Shown here: positions 55,022-64,000 of the stretch, in pieces | Layout: every line of letters begins with the position of its first letter | Numbering within the stretch: the stretch's first letter is position 1 | Source: Spisula solida | Taxonomy: Eukaryota; Mollusca; Bivalvia; Venerida; Mactridae | Assembly: GCA_947247005.1 (NCBI GenBank) | Contig: OX365951.1 | Location: forward strand, 33,934,899 to 33,998,898 | Length of the DNA stretch: 64,000 nt | Direction of reading: 5' to 3' | Notes under the pieces: generated by a model | Seen by the model: the letters and a program-made list of their open reading frames with translations, nothing else | Database searches by the model: none | What the model was told of the DNA's origin: nothing | Program-made: the position numbers and the translations under genes

Positions 55022-57298
55022 TATGTAAAACAGACGTTAGAACAATTCTTAACGCAATGATTTGACGAGGACAAAATATAGGTAAATATCTTAAATATCT
55101 AGAATGCGAAAGTATAAATTTGGTATCTATTTTCCAGGGTTGATATAATCTAGCCTACAATAAAATCTAGTTGCTGGGGGAATCAGATCTTCCGTTGCCA
55201 GTAGACTCTAGAATCTATTCTATCTTCCGTCAACTTGGTGTCACTCTACTGTACTGTATATTCTAATCCTTCATTTTGTCTATGCACATTGTAGATCTAG
55301 TCGATCTGTTGTTTTTCAGTTACAGTATAGACAAACTTGAGCTACGGCGGCCGATTCAAAACCAGTTTTCTTGGACTGTAGGCTACTGTACTGTATACTA
55401 ACCAGTAGATATACTTACCTACCCTTCCAAAAAGGAAACCACCGCTTAGGGGGCAGTTGTAATGAAGCAGTCCTTATGTTTTGTGCGTTCGCTAGATACA
55501 TAATAAATGAAGGTTAAACCGTGTCGATGTTCATAATGAGTCGTAGTTTTTGAGAAAATCGTAAAGAATTATGCCAATTTTTGGTGATGTAGATCTAGAC
55601 ATGATGTTGAAAGTTAGATGTAGATATAGATCTAGTTCCGTTTTAAGTTTGCCATCTTGTTAGAATCTACAAGTGCAATAAGTTGTATCTAATGTAAGAA
55701 ATTCATAATGAAGACGAACACTTGCTACATTCTATGTGACGAAGTTGCGAATATCTTGTATACATAGTGGTAAGGACGTGCGTCCGTGCGTGAGTCCGTC
55801 AACAATTCGTTTTAACGACTTCTTCTCTTAAATCACTAGATCTAGGCCAAATTCAAGTCGTTTTTTAGTAATCATAAAAAAATCAATCACTGGCACTGGT
55901 CAGATTTTAAAACAGTTTTACAGAAGAAGTTGTTTGGTGATCCTCTTACAAAATTGACATTTTTGTCGTTATTCGTTGGCTGGATGCGTCTTTTCCCCAT
56001 ATACGAGGGGTGTTCCATATGTATTGTCACTGTCCTTTGCATTTTTCTATGGCAATATTTAGAAGGATTCTACGATTACTGTCTAAAAGGTGCATGTTTC
56101 TATTCTATATCTGGAAAATTACATAGCCTTTCGTCAACAATTAAGTAATTTATTGAACTTAGAAGAGGGTATGCTCGAGTACACTGGCCTTATGTTAATT
56201 TTAAGCTAAATTTGTGTCATCTTTGCAGTAGTTGTTTAGAAAAGTAAATGTCAGTATTCCTTAAACTGCAACATAAGATACGATAACTGGATCATTAGAA
56301 CTTTAAATCAAAATGAAGTTATTTATTGTCTACGAGTGAGACGGTCAAAACAAGGGAGATCACCCATATTTATACCAAAATGATGCTTGTTGTTTCACGC
56401 ACCAATAACTTCATATCAATTGTTTCGCAAATTCTTCACAAAAATCAATGCTGATGGTCAATGGCTTACATACATGTATGATATGTCAAATTCGAATCAA
56501 TTAAACTAATCGAAAATTTTCATTGAAAAGTAGCATGCTTTTTTGACTAATTTTGACACCTATTTTCGCGACTTTGAAATGCTCTTATTTTGTTAAAAAT
56601 GACAATCAAGTACAGCAAATCATGTTTTTACGGAAGGAATTTACATTATTTACGGTATGATAGTTGTGGAATAAGAATATTTCCCGAAAGGAAGATTTAA
56701 TTGACAGTTATTCGCAAAGAGTCGCAGTGTCTATCAATTACTTGAGTAGATCCAAGTGGTTCCCAATTCCGACTTGAACTGTTTATTCTTTAAAAATAAC
56801 AATTCAGCCGCTTGCAGTCAATCATATAGCTTAAATATTTTTGTTTATTATCAGTAATCCATTTTGAGGCGGTGGCGGGAGTGTTTGAGCATGACTGAAA
56901 TATGGCCTCGGCTTTCTTCAATTCTTAGATTTAATTGTTTATGATAATTATACACGAGTTTCCATTTACATTTATTAATAAACGATGCGTTTTTCCATTA
57001 GGGTTCGACACAAGAAACTACAGCGAATACATTTATTCAAAAGCAAAGTCTCTCTAGATTATTTTCAGACTGGTAAGACAATTAGCTAAGCAGCATTTAT
57101 TCGGAAGACTATTCAATCGTAATAAAAAAGTATGTCCATGTGTCGAACCCCTGTGCATTTTCTAGAGCTTGTCCTATAACTGTTGTAAGAACAAGGCTTT
57201 TAGCGATGAGCCATCAGTATTTCGTCAACATAATTAGTTTATACATGTACTAATTTATTTAAGGTCGATTGTGAAACAAGTTTTTCAAACTTATATTA

Positions 57299-57512
57299 AT
57301 CACTGTCGACACCTCATTCCTGATGCTATCCATCGCCACGAGGGTATGAGAGAAGAGAAGCCAGTTTCCTTTTTCTGCTGAGTGTCTAGCAAGGGAATTT
57401 CCGGTACCATTTTTATTTCGTATTTGGTATGCCGCGGCCAGGAATCGAACCCGAGACCTCCCGCATTCGAAGCGAACGCTCAACCACTAGGCTATCAAGA
57501 AAAGTCAACATA
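57299..57512 (-). repeat. SINE family A, best preserved head
   Basis: On the reverse strand, GATAGCCTAGTGGTTGAGCG (A box) and GGTTCGATTCC (B box) open the element, followed by the family body ATACCAAATACGAAATAAAA ... TGGCGATGGATAGCATCAGG. It ends about 27 bases before the candidate exon at 57540. Confidence 0.8.
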
Positions 57513-57539
57513 ATTAATGTTGTTTCCTATACATTTTAG

Positions 57540-57755
57540 ATATGGAAACAAATCAAACAACAAACGATATCAACACTGAATCAAGTGTTTACGGTCCGAA
57601 CACTGGTAATAAGTCAGACTCCAACAACTTTGTCATTGAACAAGTACTGTGTACCAGCAATACACAAATCATTGATACGAGTGATACAAGATCCTCAACG
57701 GGTATCAAAACGTCCACGCCTCCTCATGATTTCAACACCAGCAGTGTAACTAGTC
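57540..57755 (+). CDS. Candidate exon of an unidentified gene (Ser/Thr/Asn-rich)
   Basis: A good acceptor (CCTATACATTTTAG) and donor (TAGTC|GTAAGT) flank an open frame of 71 codons beginning ATG at 57542 (METNQTTNDINTESSVYG...). Composition is low in hydrophobics and rich in Ser, Thr, Asn and Asp, as in disordered regions. I recognise no family and no partner exon within the window. It may be the first coding exon of a gene continuing past 64000, or a chance frame. Confidence 0.35.
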
Positions 57756-57759
57756 GTAA

Positions 57760-60700
57760 GTTTTAACAGCATTTCATTTTTTATTCATTTCTAGACACGT
57801 CCATTGGATCGTTGGATGTTCGTCGTGGGTTGTCAGAAGTGAATAGAGTATCTTTGCTTTTGTGCCCAATACACGTATTTATTAGTGTGGACAAAGTATA
57901 GCATTGGTGCTGTCCGAACGCCCGATCGTATAGAACGATAGTCCTATGTGTTAAACTTCTGAAAAATGCTTAATGCATAGATGACCGTAAAGGCCCAGGT
58001 GTTTTTTTGCCTTTTCTAATGACCCTCTAAAGCCTGTATCACACCAGCCTTGCGACCCAGCCGTTTGATGTTTCGTGCGATATCCGTAAGACCATAGTAC
58101 GACAGCCGTACTAAACATCAATGTCATATGATGAATGCAACAACGCAAACCAAATTATCACGTTTTTCAGCGTATTTCGGGAGATTTACCGATATAATTT
58201 CTGCTACATTCATGCGACGCGTAGGATTGTAATACGAGCATCGTACACGTAATAGCAAATGCGATGTCTGCGATCAAACAAGTAAAGTACCAAATTTTAG
58301 TCCATTTTCAGACATACGTCCGTTCGACTGTACGTTTACCCCGATCGTTGAGTTACAAGTCGCCTACCGGTATTGCACTCGCGCCGATGGCAGCTACAGT
58401 ACATGTAGTTTTTGACCTCGCAGATACACATTCATATACCTGGGTAAAGTTGAGCATTGTGGGTTATTCTTGCTCAGAGAATTAAGCAGTGGTGCAGACG
58501 GAGACCGAACCCGGGACTTCTCCTCCCTAAAGCACGTTTAACTTGTAAGCAGTATGTTCAAATCGTGTTAAGTACGTTGGCACTCAAGTCTTATTGCAGG
58601 GCGGCGTGGTCGCCAGACAATTTAAAACATGTTTAAAATTCGGTATTACCATTCACATGAGTTCGATCAAACTCGTTCAAACCCGTCTATGCAGTTCGTA
58701 AACAGACGGAAAATAGTTGCCGCAACGTCCGTTTGCATACAGATGACAATTTATGAGAATGACCCTACAGAGAACGAGTTTAGTGTAATGGGTCCAAGGA
58801 ATATACATTTGTACTAAATTTTAACGGAATGCATGGATTGTACATTGCCACATACGTGAATCGTATTCAATTGTAAAATGTACATTGTAAACATTATCGG
58901 AGTTAACTAAGGTGTACCCCAGTTTTACTAAAAATGTTTTGGTAAAGGCATTCCCGGTCAATATTTTTTGTTCGATCGGCCGCATGTGTCCGAAAATAGT
59001 CACCGTCATGAATAGCACCGCCATACGCACCGGTCATCTATATTCGGTCACCCTTTATGTTCCCACCTTTCAACGGTCGTGGGAATTTTGACTGCATGCG
59101 TTGGTATTTAAAATTCGAGGGAAGATGACAGAAAGTTAGTGAGATACAAGGAACTCTTCCCGAATATAGTCCTTGGTTCTTTAACATAGCCGGTGTATAG
59201 CGAGATTACCACTGGGTTTCCAACCAGTTCATTTCTAGTTGGGAAGCGTATCTGACATTTCGAGTGCCCCGGCCGAGTTTCCAACAAGTGACCTTCGGGC
59301 CTTTCAACGTTTTAATACTGTTTTTTGAGACTAAAGGCTGCTACATGTATAACTATGTAGTTCAGCAGTTTTACTGTTGTAACTATGTCATTCAGCGTAG
59401 GCATTCCGCCTTTTGGTTGCTGAATCTTTTCTACTGGGTCATTCAGCTAGATATAATTTATTATACTTTTCGACAGCTTGGACTTGGGCGGATCTGCGCT
59501 TGTTTAGTTGGGCATTGTGCTTTGTGTGTTTTTAATGTTTTCTGTGCTCGGCTGGTTAAGTTGAGTGCTGCCTTCCCTGTATGACTTAATATAATCTTTT
59601 AGTAGTCAAGAGCGCTTACCACTCGGCGTTCCACATAACATGATCATAGCATACTCGTATGCCATAATAGTCAAATCATAATCAGGACAATTATGCCAGA
59701 AAAGCATTCATATTGATCTAGTTTTTTGTGGCTAGGCAATTTTAGAACATCAATTCAATGATTCATGAAAATAAAGGAATTTCAGTTAATTTCAATTGTT
59801 ATAATATAAATGTCATATTTTCGAATGGTAACCGTTAAACTCTCAAAATCATTGAAGAAAATTACTACCAGTCTTGTGTCAGGTGAGCGATTGAGGGCCA
59901 TCTAAGCCCCCCGTGTTCACTCTGGAGGGGACTATTCGTTGTCCGTTAGTCCGCACGAAAGGTGTGGCCTAACACAGTAAAAATATATCGACTTCATTCA
60001 GTAACCATTCAATTATTTAGTTTTTAAGTGATCATTCCTATGATCTCAATAATGGAACCACATAAAGTAGCACTTCCGCCCGTAGGCTAAATTCAAAATA
60101 CTTCCATGCTTAGCTAGGTGTATGAGACTCGGTATGTGGGTAGGGACCAGTAAGTAGATTATGCATGTCTGAATAGTGTTTGATTCTGGCAAAAATGTGA
60201 TTGTGAATAGAGAAAATACATGGACCATAAGGATCCTGCTATATTTCAAAAAGTTCCCAAGCTATGTTTATGAAACTTGGTGTGTGGGTCGGGGTCAATG
60301 AGAAGATTATGCGCATTTAATGTCTCGATCCTGACAATAATAATGTGGTTGCTATCGATACGGAATTAATGAAAATATATCAAGACATTGTGGTTGCTAA
60401 GGAGACGGAAAAAGGAAAATATCAAGGTTCGCACAGGCCTTGAAAAGTCCTTGAATTTTATTTCAACCTTGAAAAGTACAAGTTTGAATTGATGGCTACC
60501 TTGAAAAATGCCAAAAATAGTCATTGAATTTAACTGAAAATCCTTGAATTCAGGTAAACAGCCTTGAATATCCATAAAAGTGTATGGACGATGTCAAAAT
60601 AGCACATAATATCTGCGTAAAAACTAAAAAATGAAACAAACGTGTAGGTTCGAGTATGTAATGAATTGAGTGCAATCGGGTATTCTTGTTTAATACTATG

Positions 60701-63700
60701 ATGTTATTAGAAAAAGTGTATAAAATGGCATCGAATAAATTTCGTAATGTTTGATGTTGTAAAATACCTAACATACCTTGAAAACTTCTTGAATCATGGT
60801 GTGAGAATTTTGTATGAACCATGAATATGTCAATTATCCCCTACGGGCCTTTGAATTGCAATTCTTCAGTGATTTCGTCGCCTCACTCTTAAAGTCTCCT
60901 ATCTCCATTTTTGCCAAAAATGAGATAAATACACCATTCGATTGGCCTTACTTTGCTCTATCTTTTAAGCCCTTGATGTCATGCATATACGTCATATTAA
61001 CCGATTTAGCGGGTCGTATTTTGCTCTATCTCCCGTTTTTCAACTGCTATTAGCGTGTACTTTGTCGTATATCCACCACATAGGACAGTTTATGAGTCAA
61101 AAAGGATATGCACCAATCAATGAGCTTCAATTGCCCACGTGACTCCTGAAATATTTTGGGAAATGGCTGATTTATTGTTAACTTCCGGAGAAGAAATTTC
61201 TTTGAACAAATGCCAGATTGAGTAAAAGATATAGTGCATTTTGAAAATGTAAGTGTTATTTGTTTGAATATCTAATTGGAATACGTATCCTAATATTAGT
61301 TCCTCTGTCGAATGTCACAATGTTCCTTTAATCAGTTTAAGGTACTTAGACATATTTTCGGATTGCTATTTTTCGGATAGGTTATTAATATTTGATCTGT
61401 ACAGATTGGCGCTGCTTATTGACACAATGTGTGCCAATGGACTAGAACAAGTATAAGTATATACGATCATGTTTTGGTTTTCAAAATACAGTGTTGTCAT
61501 ACACTGGAATCGTCGCGAATAATTTGCGATATATGTTTATTTCTACATTCCTTACCTACTGAAATAATACTGCGTAGTATGTAATTCATCATTATTGAAT
61601 AAAAACATCAGCTACAACTTAATATTTATTTTGCTTAATTAACCAGTACTAATTGACTAAAGTGGCCAGGTCTTTTGCAAGACTGTATTGTTGCTTTCCC
61701 ATTGGTCTAACGACTTGCGTATTAACTAAAATTTTGAAAGTCGTGAAATTTCAGGAGGTACTTTCTATAATAGAATATAATATAGAGTATGGACTCAAGC
61801 AATATTGCAATGCATATGAATTGACATTTAAACAGTGAGGTAAGACCAGGGTGTTCCTAGTTTATCGAATTCTGATAATAGTGAGGAAGGCAATGAACGC
61901 GAGATGGTAAAACAAATAAACATGTGTAATCGAATTGAAAAAAACAACAAAAAGAGTTTCATTTCGAATAGAACTCTTAAATAAGGATGACGAACATCAA
62001 ATTATAATGCCAGTCAGTTTGTCCACCCACACACATAAGTAGTCATCTCAAAACTTTAGGTTACCATAAAGTCATACTAGAGAATGCATACAATGTCAAA
62101 ATCATTTGCAAAATATCCCGCCATTTATACAACGATCATACTATAAAAAAATAAGTATCATATAAATAGTATTAGCTTAAATATTAGTTTAACTTGCATT
62201 GCTTTACTGTTTTTCAGCTTTAAGTTGCCTTATATTGCGCTATCTCCATAAACGCACTTTAAGAGTGAAAAAATATCAAAATTTCTGGAAATTTTGCTCT
62301 ATCTCCAAATTAATTTTGCTAATTACACGGATTCGACTTTACAAATCATAAAAGTAATACCAAACTAATAATGTATTCGTACATATTAATTATAATCGAA
62401 AATTTGTTTTAATTCGGACGGAACGTTAAAAAGATATTTGAATGTGAATCTTCAAACCTTATTTTCTCGAAAAAGTGAAATTGGTAGATAGGACACTTTT
62501 AGACTAAGGCGACGATTTGTTGACTATGGTACTCAGGTGAGCGATGTAGGGCCATTGAGCCTTATCCGTTGTTAGTCGTAGTCATCCACCGCCAACAATT
62601 TTTTTAAACCATTGTGTCAATTTCAACAAAAGTTCACAGGGGTGTTCCTTCGTTGAAGCTGTACTGAATTGTTCAAAGAATGCCATTCCTTGCAAAAAAT
62701 ATCTCAAAAAGGTGCCCCAAAATGTGTACCACTGTCACAAGGCTGATGTTATCTAGTATTTTATATTTTCTTGAAACTTGTATAGTCGTTAAGTGGCAAT
62801 TAGGAGAAGTTCTACATGCATATATAAAATGCATATGTACTAGCCCATGACTGCAATCATTGGACTCAACTTTAACCCTTAGCATTGCACGGATGCGATA
62901 CGATACGTTTATGAATGATCTAGGCCAAAACGCCTATATAACATATGCTTTACATTTACAATACATAATTGCCGGTATGTTATGTAGGGAGGAACTAATA
63001 TGTATAAGGACCAGTTTCTTGGAAAACTGGTCTTCTTGAATATTTTTAAATTTAGGGTAACGGATCGTTAGAAATGTGGAAGAATTCCCCTCAAGCGGTT
63101 AATCGATAGCGCTCATTTTTTCTATATAGAAATAAGAAGGGACAAAATAGTTTTTTCTTAATAACGAAAAAACTAGACAAGCAAACTCTTAGGTGCAAAA
63201 AGATCTGTAATCTTTAATGTCTTACACATTAGTTGATATTAATTTCATGCATTTTAATAAATATCTAGATCGCCTATTTTGAAGATATTTTACACCTCTT
63301 TGCTAGTGAGTTGTTCCTTCTTTGTCTATATACAATATGAGCGTATGACTCAACATGGGTATCTTTAACCTGGATTGTAAATAACTTAACTCAAAGTCAA
63401 CGCTTAGGTGCAAATAGATCTTTACAGATATTAAAATTACCCTTTAAATGATATAGATTTCGTTATTTTAAGATAAAATTAAGATCGCCTGTTGTAAGGT
63501 TCTTTTTGACTAAAATTTGCAATTGTTTTCATTCTTAACAGTTGTTGTTGTAGTAGTAGCTTGACAGACGATCGCTCTATCGCTTGTATATATCGGTTAT
63601 CGCCTGTATATACTGCAACTGTTTTATAACAACAACAACAAGTAATTCACTTTATATACGTGGTTGGGGTGTATCAATATGAGCAGTTGTATTTTTCACT

Positions 63701-64000
63701 TTGATTTTATATGCAAAATTAAACAATTTTCTTAGCAAAGGGAAATTACATTAGTGTAGTAAACGAATGGAAATACTTGTATCAAACCCAACTGATACTA
63801 TAAATAATCTTTTTTATGATTTAATCATCAGAAAAATTATGAACGTCTAATGCGTGAATACAGAACCATCAAAAGTGGCCAAAAAAGGCAGCATTCGTCA
63901 AAAATGTAAAACTAAATAATATGAATCATATCAATTAGGAAACAGTTAGTTAATATCCCACAATTTCTCTTTTATTGAAATTCCTCATAATTATTTTAAT
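57760..64000. other. No recognisable gene; scattered repeat fragments
   Basis: It contains a SINE family B fragment (59165-59280), CAGGTGAGCG element ends at about 59879 and 62536, and a diverged fragment of the CCCCTAYCGG element family (about 60060-60860). Apart from these I see no protein family, RNA gene or clear-ended element. Confidence 0.5.
59165..59280. repeat. SINE family B, copy 3 (fragment)
   Basis: CTTGGTTCTTTAACATAGCC followed by GGTGTATAGC matches the core at 26970 and 50290, and the upstream AACTCTTCCCGAATA matches the same flank. It has lost the tRNA-like head. Confidence 0.65.

Noticed and set aside
55930..56148. A 72-codon + strand frame near a mariner-like end
   Set aside because: It is not similar to any transposase and no opposite terminal repeat was found to define an element.

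Overview
This is a window of animal nuclear DNA, AT-rich and intron-rich, most likely from a bivalve mollusc. The evidence is multi-exon genes with GT-AG introns, metazoan protein families (kyphoscoliosis-peptidase-like, Canopy, ankyrin-ZU5-UPA, PPCDC), and many short non-autonomous DNA transposons and tRNA-derived SINEs of the kind common in bivalve genomes. The species assignment is inference. All gene models were built by hand, by joining exons at GT/AG sites with matching phase and by recognising the protein families. No transcript evidence was available.

Layout. (1) 2-7486, + strand: the 3' part of a kyphoscoliosis-peptidase (KY)/hillarin-like gene. Its transglutaminase-like core has lost all three catalytic positions by eye, and its C-terminus resembles the stalk and microtubule-binding head of dynein heavy chain. 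(2) 7600-12100: non-genic, rich in transposon remnants. (3) 12135-18137, + strand: a Canopy (CNPY2/Seele-like) ER protein with a signal peptide, a saposin-like cysteine pattern, an acidic C-terminal extension and a C-terminal KEEL retrieval signal on a separate last exon. (4) 18140-23600: probable 3' UTR, then transposon-rich DNA. (5) 23639-37994, - strand: an ankyrin-repeat, ZU5, ZU5, UPA protein of the PIDD/ankyrin/UNC5 architecture class. Four ankyrin repeats are each encoded by exactly one 99-bp phase-0 exon, and no death domain was found. (6) 38000-42100: non-genic, several MITEs and one tRNA-like SINE. (7) 42115-48066, + strand: a complete five-exon phosphopantothenoylcysteine decarboxylase (PPCDC, coenzyme A synthesis). 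Its third intron carries a nested transposon of about 2.7 kb. (8) 48070-57530: repeat-dominated, including a 40-bp satellite and a dense CRE/AP-1/E-box cluster. (9) 57540-57755, + strand: one possible exon of an unidentified gene. (10) 57760-64000: no recognisable gene.

The four genes belong to unrelated pathways (cytoskeletal scaffold, ER/FGF-linked chaperone, death/innate-type signalling scaffold, CoA synthesis), and nothing indicates that they are co-regulated. The most unusual content is the KY pseudo-enzyme with its dynein-stalk-like tail, the one-exon-one-repeat ankyrin gene, and the dense, nested non-autonomous transposon landscape, in which several families recur in more than one copy. 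No transposase, reverse transcriptase, CRISPR or prokaryotic-type operon was recognised.
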